Shown piece after piece: positions 26,296 to 33,341 of a stretch of 64,000 nucleotides of DNA. The stretch's first letter is position 1. Every line of letters begins with the position of its first letter. Source of the DNA: Geobacter sp. FeAm09 (lineage in GTDB: Bacteria; Desulfobacterota; Desulfuromonadia; Geobacterales; Pseudopelobacteraceae); assembly GCF_008330225.1 (NCBI RefSeq), contig NZ_CP042466.1, positions 1,560,501 through 1,624,500 of the forward strand, in the 5' to 3' direction. Position numbers and translations under genes: made by a program. A model generated the notes under the pieces. It saw nothing but the letters and a program-made list of their open reading frames with translations. It did no database searches and had not been told where the DNA came from.

Positions 26296-27683
26296 ATATG
26301 AGCCTTAGTTCGGCGCTGCAAATAGGAAGGAGTGGTCTCGGTGCGTACCAGACCGCCATTGACGTAACCGGTGAAAATATCGCCAATGTCAATACCGCCG
26401 GCTATTCCCGCCAGACGGCGGAGCTCGAAACGGCCCCCCAGACAACCACGAGCGGCCTGTCCTTGGGGAACGGCGTGAGCGTCGCTTCCATAGCGCGCTC
26501 TTACGATGCCCTGCTGCAGAGTGAGATCGTGGGCGCCCAGACCGAGCAGGGATACGACACCACCACGTATACCGCGCTCCAGGCGGTTGAACCCTCCTTC
26601 AATGAGGTCTCCACCGACGGGTTGGGGGCGGCGATCAGCGACTTTTTCGGGTCATGGCAGGATCTGACCAACAACCCCACCGGCACGGCCGAGCGGCAAT
26701 CGGTTCTGACCGCCGCCCAGAACCTGGTGGACAACTTCAATTCCGTCAGCAAGACCCTTTCGGACAGCATCACGGGGGAAAATACCTCCCTGGTGACGTT
26801 GACGGACAGCATCAATCAGAATCTGACGAGTATCGCCGACCTCAACGGCCAGATCAGGACCATCGAGCAGGCCGGCGGCAACGCCAACGAGCTGAAGGAC
26901 CAGCGGGATCAGAAGATTCAGGATCTTTCCCAGCAGATCGGGATTACCTATACGGAAAACAGCGACGGCACCACGGATGTGAACTTTGCCGATAGCGGCG
27001 CAGCCCTGGTGAGCGGGACCAAGGCCGGTTCGTTTTCCCTGGTCACCAATGCCGCAACCGGGCTCTACGATGTCAGCCTGACCGCAGCCGGGGACACCGC
27101 TGCCGTCCAGGTCACGCCGGCATCGGGCAAGCTCGGCGCAACCATCGACCTGCGCGACTCCATACTACCGGAGTACCAGAGCAAGATCGACGCCTTGGCG
27201 ACCGGCATCGCCACGGCGGTCAATGCCCAGCAGCAGGCCGGCTACGACCTGACCGGCGCGGCCGGGATCGCCCTGTTCAGCCCCGCAACGAGCGGGGCGA
27301 CCATTGCCGTCAACGCAGCCATAACCAGCACGGACCAGATTGCCGCTTCGTCGAGCGCCTCCGCGAAAGGGGACAGCGGCAATGCCCTGCTGCTTGCGGA
27401 CCTGGCCAACGATACCTCGGCCATGTCCGGTTCGACCTTCGGCGGTTATTACAACAACCTGGTCACCCAGGTCGGCCAGGATGTGCAGAACAGCAAGAAC
27501 AACGTCACCCAGGACGAAGCCTATACCACCCAGTTGAGCACGCTGCGCGAATCGAACTCGGGCGTATCCCTGGACGAAGAGCTGATCAATCTCACCAAGT
27601 ACCAGAAATCGTATGCGGCTTCGGCCAAGTTGATCACGACGGTATCCGATATGATGGATACGGTTTTGGGACTCATCCGGTAG
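26292..27683 (+). CDS. flgK: Flagellar hook-associated protein 1
   Basis: This protein joins the hook to the filament. The 463-residue protein has the conserved N-terminal D0/D1 segment (ALQIGRSGLGAYQTAIDVTGENIANVNTAGYSRQ) and the matching C-terminal helix (LDEELINLTKYQKSYAASAKLITTVSDMMDTVLGLIR). The middle is shorter than in enterobacterial FlgK of about 550 residues, a normal place for length variation. The start ATG at 26292 overlaps the flgN stop; a second ATG two codons later is an alternative. Confidence 0.95.
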   Translation: MNMSLSSALQIGRSGLGAYQTAIDVTGENIANVNTAGYSRQTAELETAPQTTTSGLSLGNGVSVASIARSYDALLQSEIVGAQTEQGYDTTTYTALQAVEPSFNEVSTDGLGAAISDFFGSWQDLTNNPTGTAERQSVLTAAQNLVDNFNSVSKTLSDSITGENTSLVTLTDSINQNLTSIADLNGQIRTIEQAGGNANELKDQRDQKIQDLSQQIGITYTENSDGTTDVNFADSGAALVSGTKAGSFSLVTNAATGLYDVSLTAAGDTAAVQVTPASGKLGATIDLRDSILPEYQSKIDALATGIATAVNAQQQAGYDLTGAAGIALFSPATSGATIAVNAAITSTDQIAASSSASAKGDSGNALLLADLANDTSAMSGSTFGGYYNNLVTQVGQDVQNSKNNVTQDEAYTTQLSTLRESNSGVSLDEELINLTKYQKSYAASAKLITTVSDMMDTVLGLIR

Positions 27684-27695
27684 GAAGGGAATGTC

Positions 27696-28610
27696 ATGAG
27701 AATTTCGTCGAACACGTCGGCTATCAATTCAATCTACAATTTGCAGAAGGGGCAGGCGACCTTCAACAGGCTGACCGAGTTGACGACATCGGAGCAGAAT
27801 GTCAACCGGCCGAGCGACGACCCCACGGCCACGAGCACCCTGCTCAATATCGGCGATACGCTCAAGGCCATCGACAAGTACTCCACCAACATAACCAAGG
27901 CCACCACCTTCCTTACCATCACGAATAACGCCCTGACCGGAATCTCGGACACCATTTCCCAGGCCAAGGAACTCGTCGCTTCCATTTCCGACGGCAGCGA
28001 CAGCGCAACGGAACGGCAGAGCGTCCATGACCAGTTGGTTTCCCTGAAAAAGCAGATCATCGATTATGCCAATACCCAGTCGGGCGATAATACCTACGTG
28101 TTCGGCGGCACCAGCAATTCAACGGCGCCGTTCAGTTACACGAGCAACTCCTACGGCGGGGACGGCAACCAGTCCCAGGTGGAGATCGCCGAGAACTCAT
28201 ACCAGAGCCTGACGGTGACGGGAGATCGCCTCCTGAAGGGGGCCGGTTCCAATCCCAGCTACGGCTCGACGGATATTCTGCAAACGCTGGACAACCTGAT
28301 CAGCGCCGTGGGGGACAGCACCACCGCGAGCGATGCCACGGCCATCCAGCAGGGGGCCAAGGATTTGGAGGCCGGGGCCTCCCAGATCAACAATGCCCAG
28401 ATCGATGTGGCCGCCCGGATGAAACGCCTCGAAACGATGGCCACCATGAACACCAATAGCAAGAACACCCTGGAAAACGTCGTCAGCGACATCCAGAACG
28501 TGGATCTGACGACGGTGGGCGTCCAGTTGAGCCAGCAACAGAGCGCATACGAAGCGGCCCTGGCCGCAACGGCCAAGATATCTTCCCTGTCGCTCCTGGA
28601 TTACCTGTAA
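27696..28610 (+). CDS. flgL: Flagellar hook-associated protein 3
   Basis: This is the second hook-filament junction protein, 304 residues. It has the flagellin-like N-terminus (MRISSNTSAINSIYNLQKG, then NRPSDDPTATSTLLNIGDTLKAID) and the C-terminal helix (VQLSQQQSAYEAALAATAKISSLSLLDYL). It follows flgK by 12 bp in the flgN-flgK-flgL operon, with its own GGAAGGGAATG ribosome-binding region. Confidence 0.95.
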   Translation: MRISSNTSAINSIYNLQKGQATFNRLTELTTSEQNVNRPSDDPTATSTLLNIGDTLKAIDKYSTNITKATTFLTITNNALTGISDTISQAKELVASISDGSDSATERQSVHDQLVSLKKQIIDYANTQSGDNTYVFGGTSNSTAPFSYTSNSYGGDGNQSQVEIAENSYQSLTVTGDRLLKGAGSNPSYGSTDILQTLDNLISAVGDSTTASDATAIQQGAKDLEAGASQINNAQIDVAARMKRLETMATMNTNSKNTLENVVSDIQNVDLTTVGVQLSQQQSAYEAALAATAKISSLSLLDYL

Positions 28611-28707
28611 CTGCTCGGTGCTGCCCTGATTGTGGTGTTGGTGAGAAACGCAAGGCCCGGCCTCGGCGTTTCTGGCGAGGCCGCATGAATGCCGGAGAAA
28701 GCTGAAC

Positions 28708-29172
28708 CTACGGGGAAACTGCCGAAGCGAGCGGTGCGCCGAATGCCGGTTGATGGGAGGCGGGGGTAGTCAAGCCTTTGTCTGCCTGTGCCACGAGTTG
28801 TCCTTCATAGCCGATCAGTTCCTGGGCCGTCTTCAACGCCTTGTAAAGCCTGCCTGATGCAATGCAATCCCTGATCTCGACAAAATAGCGCCGGCTGCTG
28901 GGAGCGGCCGCGGCCATCTCCTGCTCCAACTCCGCAAACGCCTCCAGGTATTTCGGGCTGCGGGCATCGTTATCGATGTACATGAGTTGCAGGATGAAGT
29001 AGATCCGGCGCGCCGGGGTCGTGGCGCCGGCCTCCGTCATGATGTCTTTCTGGCGGAGTATGGCGACGCTGTTGTTCTCCACGATGAAGTTGACCGGTGT
29101 ACCGCCGCATTTGATGACGGCCCCGCCCAGGATGATCTTTTCATACGGCTTGAGATGGAGTTTCAGCGACAT
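28708..29172 (-). CDS. flbT: FlbT-family post-transcriptional regulator of flagellin
   Basis: This 154-residue protein starts MSLKLHLKPYEKIILGGAVIK and contains VAILRQKDIMTEAGATTPARRIYFILQLMYID. This is the FlbT pattern known from Caulobacter and other Alphaproteobacteria, where FlbT binds the 5' leader of flagellin mRNA and controls its stability. The C-terminal 25 residues extend beyond the usual family end. It lies directly downstream of flagellin on the same strand. No csrA or fliW is in the window. Confidence 0.85.
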   Translation of the reverse strand: MSLKLHLKPYEKIILGGAVIKCGGTPVNFIVENNSVAILRQKDIMTEAGATTPARRIYFILQLMYIDNDARSPKYLEAFAELEQEMAAAAPSSRRYFVEIRDCIASGRLYKALKTAQELIGYEGQLVAQADKGLTTPASHQPAFGAPLASAVSP

Positions 29173-29208
29173 CGATTCGCCCCGTGTGGTCGTTGTGTGA
29201 AATTACGG

Positions 29209-29243
29209 ATGGAGGGGAGATTCTCTCCCCTCCATTCTTTTTG
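29209..29243. terminator. Hairpin between flagellin and flbT
   Basis: The stem GGAGGGGAGA / TCTCCCCTCC (29211-29220 / 29224-29233) sits in the 85-bp gap after the flagellin stop. The U-rich side (ATTCTTTTTG) is on the plus strand. On the minus strand, where flagellin is read, it is at most an attenuating hairpin or an mRNA 3' stabiliser. Confidence 0.55.
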
Positions 29244-29257
29244 TATCGAGGTACCTT

Positions 29258-30127
29258 TTAGAACAGTTTCAGGACAGCCTGTGCTGCCTGGGAAGCGAGG
29301 CTGAGCGACGTGATGCCCAGGCTCTGGCGGGTCTGCAGCATCAGCAGGTTGGCGCCTTCCTGGTTGGTGTCGGCCAGGGTCAGGTTGTCGGCGCCGGTCT
29401 GGAGCGTGTTGACCATGTTGTCGGTGAAGGTCTGACGGGTGGTGACAACGCTCAGGTTGGCGGACAGCGAAGACGACTGGCTGCGCAGGGTGTTGAGTGC
29501 ATTTTCGAGCTGGGTGGCCGAAGACTGGATGTTGCTGGTGCCGGCGGTTGCGTCCGTATTGCCCCAGTCGAGGTCGCCGCTGACGGCGGTGCCGCCGCTG
29601 GTGGCGGAAGCGGTGCTCAGGCCCAGGCCGGTTGCCGTGGCGTCGAAGCCCTTGATCTGCAGGGTGGCGGCGGCGGTGGCGGGGGCGAATTCAACGGTCT
29701 GGTTCTGGCCGTTGAGGAAGTTGGTGCCGCGGTAGCCGGAGTCGCTGGCCAACTCGGTGATCTGGGTCATCAGGGTGTTGAAGGTGGTTGCGTAGGTGTT
29801 GCGGTCGGTAACGTTGCTGGTTGCCAATGCGGCCTGGGCGACACCCTGGGCGGACTCGATCAGGGAGGTGATGCCGGTGATGCCTGCGTTGGCGGCGGAA
29901 ACCATCTGCACGGCCTCGCTCATGCCGTCCTTGCGGGACGACAGGTCGGTGGCGCGGGCGGTAGCGGTCTGGGCGGCAAAGAAGTTGGTCGGGTTGTCGA
30001 GAGCGGTGTTGACCTGTTTGCCGGTGGACAGCCTGGTCTGGGTCCTGCTGATCAGTTTGGTGGTGTCCTGGAGGGACAGCAGGTTGTTGCGCATGCCGCT
30101 GGTGAGGGAAATGTCATTGATTGCCAT
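29258..30127 (-). CDS. fliC: Flagellin
   Basis: This is the major filament protein, 289 residues, which is short because the variable central domain is reduced. The N-terminal D0/D1 region (MAINDISLTSGMRNNLLSLQ, then RLSTGKQVNTALDNPTNFF) and the C-terminal region (LTLADTNQEGANLLMLQTRQSLGITSLSLASQAAQAVLKLF) are conserved. It has a leader of about 200 nt counting from the shared motif and possible -10 element at 30334-30340. That fits control by the downstream FlbT. It contains no cysteine. Confidence 0.95.
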   Translation of the reverse strand: MAINDISLTSGMRNNLLSLQDTTKLISRTQTRLSTGKQVNTALDNPTNFFAAQTATARATDLSSRKDGMSEAVQMVSAANAGITGITSLIESAQGVAQAALATSNVTDRNTYATTFNTLMTQITELASDSGYRGTNFLNGQNQTVEFAPATAAATLQIKGFDATATGLGLSTASATSGGTAVSGDLDWGNTDATAGTSNIQSSATQLENALNTLRSQSSSLSANLSVVTTRQTFTDNMVNTLQTGADNLTLADTNQEGANLLMLQTRQSLGITSLSLASQAAQAVLKLF

Positions 30128-30500
30128 GGTTACTACTCCTTTCTAGGGTGTGTGCGGTAATTCTTACCGCGTGGTGCGGATTGAATCCGGTTGTTCTGCG
30201 TCGTGCCGGTACGGCCTGTTCTTCACCCCCTTTCGCGATAGAATGGGATAACCGGATCGACACCGGAAAAAGGTGGCTTTCGGGCTCCCGGCATCCGTAG
30301 AGAACATGAAGTCCCATTGGCATTTTCAGTATCTATCGGCCCTAAATGAGGAGGAAATGTGGCCAAAATAAGGAAACGTGAAACAATCTCGAACAGCGTT
30401 GCGATATTCGGGAGGATCGTGAACCAAGGCGCGGGCCGAGCCGCCATTTTTTGCACATTTCGGGATGCCGGCCGTGCGATGGTGCGACATCGTCATGAAG
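30128..30500 (-). promoter_or_regulatory. Flagellin leader and promoter region
   Basis: This 373-bp region holds a leader of about 200 nt, the upstream motif (30334-30380) and the tail of the TPR transcript. The start codon is preceded by GAAAGGAGTAGTAACC. Several short GC hairpins are possible in the leader, but I could not assign it to a known riboswitch class. Confidence 0.5.
30334..30380 (-). promoter_or_regulatory. Shared flagellar upstream motif before flagellin, with sigma-28-like -10
   Basis: On the minus strand CACGTTTCCTTATTT is followed, 19 bp after its start, by CACATTTCCTCC, then CATTTA and GCCGATAG. The last resembles the sigma-28 -10 element GCCGATAA. The upstream part does not match the canonical sigma-28 -35 (TAAAG). 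Confidence 0.6.
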
Positions 30501-31712
30501 CTAAAATCCCTCCCCGGCAAAGCCGTCTATCTGGTTGGCGCTGGGGTCCATGGTCTTGCCGCTGCTGTCCGTGCCGTTGAAGCTGAAGACGATCCGGGAG
30601 GTATCGATGGTTCCCGTCGACGTGCTGTTCTGCCTGATGGAAAAGAAGATCGTTGCCTCCTGGGTGGTCGCGTCGTACATAACCCGGGTGGGCAGGGGCG
30701 AGACGACGGTATCCGTGGAGCGATAGGCGCCGTTGTCGTACAGCCCGGTATCCTTGTTGATGGTCGCCCCCCGGGCCTTGGTGATGCTCCAGTTGCTGAT
30801 GTCCATGACCGAGCCGGCGTCCATCTCGGAGTCGAACAGAAAGGTCACCGAGACCTCTTTGGCGGCGTCCGGCTGAACGAAATCCGTGTCGATGGCCAGA
30901 AGCGGCACCGCGCCGAGGGTTGTGTTGAGGGTGCTTTTCGATGTGTCTATGGCGGTGATCTTGGGCTGGCTGACCATGTTTTCGAGATCGGTGGCATAGG
31001 TGGTCGCCTCGGTCGTATCCAGATTGGTCAATGCCGTAATCTGGGCTTCCACCTGGTCTTTCTGGCCGTTTTTGTAGTAGGCGTTGCCCAGTTCGTAGAT
31101 TGCGGCGGCAAAGCCGGATTTAAGTTCAATGGCCTTTTGCAGTACCGGGATGGCGTCGCTTGACTTCCCCTGTTCGTTAAGGCTCAGGCCCAAACCGTAG
31201 TAGGCGTTGCCGTCCTCGGGCGACAGCTTGATGGTCGTCCTGAAGTAGGTTTCAGCCTCTTGCGGTTTGCCTTCCTTGGTGAGGAGCTGCCCGAGGGTAT
31301 AGGGTGCCACGACATTCGAGGGATCGGCGTTCATGGCCGCCTTCAGTTCCTTTTCGGCGGCGTCGTTCTGGTTGTCCTGTATATAGATATTGGCCAGGGC
31401 CACGTGAATGTCGTCCTGGGTGTTGTCCAGCTTGAGCGACTGCTTATAGGCGGCAATCGCCTCCTTGTCCTTGCCCAGGGCCGCATAGGCTTTGGCCAGA
31501 TAGTTATAGGCGGTCTTGTTGTTTCCCGTGCCGTTGTCGGCGTTGTAGGAGATGGCCATCCTGAAGGAGTTGACCGCCTGCTGGTATTTGCCGTTCTGAT
31601 AGAAGGTCAGGCCGTTGTTCAGCGCCGTATTGGAGGCGCTCTGGCGATTCGTCGTGTCCACCATGGCGGCAAATATGGAGCTGAGGCTGTCAGAACCGAT
31701 GACCGATGCCAT
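30501..31712 (-). CDS. TPR-repeat protein with C-terminal beta-sandwich-like domain
   Basis: This 403-residue protein starts MASVIGSDSLSSIFAAMVDTTN. It then has about six tetratricopeptide repeats (for example YYGLGLSLNEQGKSSDAIP, YELGNAYYKNGQKDQVEAQ). The C-terminal region (about 250-403; LFDSEMDAGSVMDISNWSI) looks like an Ig-like/beta-sandwich domain. There is no signal peptide, so it could be exported by the flagellar system or remain cytoplasmic. It is placed with the flagellar genes because its upstream region carries the same motif as flagellin. Its exact role is unknown. Confidence 0.8.
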   Translation of the reverse strand: MASVIGSDSLSSIFAAMVDTTNRQSASNTALNNGLTFYQNGKYQQAVNSFRMAISYNADNGTGNNKTAYNYLAKAYAALGKDKEAIAAYKQSLKLDNTQDDIHVALANIYIQDNQNDAAEKELKAAMNADPSNVVAPYTLGQLLTKEGKPQEAETYFRTTIKLSPEDGNAYYGLGLSLNEQGKSSDAIPVLQKAIELKSGFAAAIYELGNAYYKNGQKDQVEAQITALTNLDTTEATTYATDLENMVSQPKITAIDTSKSTLNTTLGAVPLLAIDTDFVQPDAAKEVSVTFLFDSEMDAGSVMDISNWSITKARGATINKDTGLYDNGAYRSTDTVVSPLPTRVMYDATTQEATIFFSIRQNSTSTGTIDTSRIVFSFNGTDSSGKTMDPSANQIDGFAGEGF

Positions 31713-31809
31713 AGCAGAAACTCCTTCCCCTGTGTGTGGTTGTGCGCATTGTTTGCACTGTCGGTTGATTGAGTCGCATTTGTGGCGAATGGCGACACAT
31801 TTGCTTCTA

Positions 31810-31856
31810 TATCGACTGTAAATGAGGAGGAAATGTGGCTTAAATAAGGAAACGTG
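31810..31856 (-). promoter_or_regulatory. Shared flagellar upstream motif before the TPR gene
   Basis: On the minus strand CACGTTTCCTTATTT, then CACATTTCCTCC, CATTTA and GTCGATAT match the flagellin copy almost perfectly, though the surrounding sequences differ. It lies about 100-140 bp before the start codon. Confidence 0.6.
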
Positions 31857-31886
31857 GCGTTCCTGGGTGGGGCTGGGGGGCGTGCG

Positions 31887-31930
31887 GCAAAAAAGGCACC
31901 TCCATCAGTCGATGGAAATGCCTTTTTGCC
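31887..31930. terminator. Terminator hairpin after the small zinc-ribbon gene
   Basis: The arms GGCAAAAAAGGCA and TGCCTTTTTGCC, with an inner stem TCCATC/GATGGA, form a long imperfect hairpin with a U-run on both sides. On the minus strand it follows the 51-residue gene by about 45 bp. Confidence 0.7.
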
Positions 31931-31975
31931 CGTTTTTATGACGTATATTCCACGGGGCATCCGATGCCCGGAGAT

Positions 31976-32131
31976 TCAATGATCCGGTTCGAACGGCACC
32001 GGTTCGCAGACGCTGGCGCTGCTATGGGTTTTGGCCCCGCACCGGGAGCAATAGAATGCAGGTTCGCTGCTCAGTTTGGCGCGTTGGCGGCTGTCGGTAA
32101 CGGCGCATATCTTCGCACTTTTGCTTGCCAT
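31976..32131 (-). CDS. Small Cys-rich (zinc-ribbon-like) protein, 51 residues
   Basis: The frame encodes MASKSAKICAVTDSRQRA followed by a CSRCG knuckle and a downstream cysteine (SASVCEPV), ending PFEPDH. AGGGGGATCAGGTC precedes the ATG and a terminator follows, so it has the layout of a real small gene. C28, C31 and C42 plus C9 could bind zinc. I do not recognise a named family. It lies between the tRNA-Gln terminator and the TPR gene. Confidence 0.5.
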   Translation of the reverse strand: MASKSAKICAVTDSRQRAKLSSEPAFYCSRCGAKTHSSASVCEPVPFEPDH

Positions 32132-32233
32132 GACCTGATCCCCCTTTCGGGACGATTGTCTATCTTACCACGTACCCCTATGATAAACCTTTTTGGGGGG
32201 AATGAGCGGCTTTTTAATTCCCGAATTTTGGTA

Positions 32234-32267
32234 CAAAAAAACGGCTTTGCAATCTCTGCAAAGCCGC
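32234..32267 (-). terminator. Rho-independent terminator of ispE-tRNA-Gln
   Basis: The perfect stem CGGCTTTGCA / TGCAAAGCCG (32242-32251 / 32257-32266) is followed by TTTTTTT on the minus strand, 9 bp beyond the tRNA. Confidence 0.9.
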
Positions 32268-32275
32268 ATATTTAT

Positions 32276-32350
32276 TGGCTGGGGCGCCAGGGATCGAACC
32301 TGGGAATGCCGGAATCAAAATCCGGTGCCTTACCGCTTGGCGACGCCCCA
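32276..32350 (-). tRNA. tRNA-Gln (anticodon TTG)
   Basis: On the minus strand the acceptor TGGGGCG pairs with CGCCCCA. The anticodon stem CCGGA/TCCGG encloses TTTTGAT with anticodon TTG. The T-arm has GGTTCGATCCC, and CCA is encoded at 32278-32276. It begins 26 bp after the ispE stop and may be processed from the ispE transcript. Confidence 0.97.
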
Positions 32351-32376
32351 ATAAAACTATGGCTGGATGAATCGTA

Positions 32377-33225
32377 TCAGATGGTCTCGGCAACGGCGGC
32401 AAACCAGCCGGTGCCGTCGGTCAGGACGGTGCGGGCCCGCTCGGCGCTTTCCCGGTCCCCGAAGAGGCCGAAGACCGTCGGGCCGCTGCCGGACATCATG
32501 GCCCCTGCCGCACCTTCGCGGAGCATGGCCTCCCTGATCTCGGCAATCACGGGGAAAGCGGGTATGGTTACCGATTCCAGGTCGTTGGAAAGGATCGAGC
32601 AGACATCCTCCATACTCCGGAAAAGCTCGGGGAGTTTAGCCAGACCTTCCCGGTTTGTCAACTGTAAACTTCGATAAACCCAGGCCGTGGAAACATGCAC
32701 GCCGGGGTTGACCAGCAACACCCAGGCGGCCGGCATGGCCGGCATGGGGGTGAGCTGCTCGCCGACGCCCTCCGCCAGGGCCGGTTTCTGGAAGATGAAG
32801 AAGGGCACGTCGGCGCCCAAGGTAAGGCCGATTTCCATGAGGCGCTGTTCCGAAAGCCCCAGGCCCAGGAGCTCGTTCATGCCCATGAGCACCGTGGCGG
32901 CATCGCTGCTGCCTCCGCCCAGCCCGGCCGCAACCGGGATGTTCTTGGCGATGTCGATGACCGCTCCCTCTCCCGGGTCCGCCAGGTCGAGCAGGGCCTT
33001 GGCCGCCTTCCAGGCGATGTTGCCCGGGCCGTCGGGTACGCCGTTCTTGCCGCAGGTTACGAGGATGCCGGGAGTCCCGGTCAGGGTAATGGTGATGGCA
33101 TCGCACAGGTTGACCCGCTGCATGACCATGCGCAGATCGTGGTAGCCATCGGGACGGCGCCGGATCACGTCCAGGCGGTAGTTGACCTTGGCTGGGGCTT
33201 GTAACGTCAGGCTCTTCACACGCAC
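32377..33225 (-). CDS. ispE: 4-diphosphocytidyl-2-C-methyl-D-erythritol kinase
   Basis: This GHMP-family kinase phosphorylates CDP-methylerythritol in the non-mevalonate isoprenoid pathway. The 282-residue protein has the catalytic lysine region [12 protein letters not shown] near the start, the ATP-binding loop [21 protein letters not shown] (about 93-113), and [14 protein letters not shown] at the C-terminus. A tRNA-Gln follows. In many genomes prs comes next, but here the next 10 kb are occupied by other genes, mostly flagellar. Confidence 0.95.
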   Translation of the reverse strand: MRVKSLTLQAPAKVNYRLDVIRRRPDGYHDLRMVMQRVNLCDAITITLTGTPGILVTCGKNGVPDGPGNIAWKAAKALLDLADPGEGAVIDIAKNIPVAAGLGGGSSDAATVLMGMNELLGLGLSEQRLMEIGLTLGADVPFFIFQKPALAEGVGEQLTPMPAMPAAWVLLVNPGVHVSTAWVYRSLQLTNREGLAKLPELFRSMEDVCSILSNDLESVTIPAFPVIAEIREAMLREGAAGAMMSGSGPTVFGLFGDRESAERARTVLTDGTGWFAAVAETI

Positions 33226-33341
33226 TCCATGGTTGCGGGGCGTACCCCGCGGTTATGCCGGTTGAAAATCGGGAATATTTACTTAACGCAAGAGCCCCCT
33301 AAAGGCAAGCCCAAAGTGGCGTGCGGCACGCTTTCGTCCGC

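Noticed and set aside
30334-30380. Canonical sigma-28 promoter for flagellin
   Set aside because: The -10-like GCCGATAG is present but the -35 position does not match TAAAG, so I report only a sigma-28-like -10 within the shared motif.
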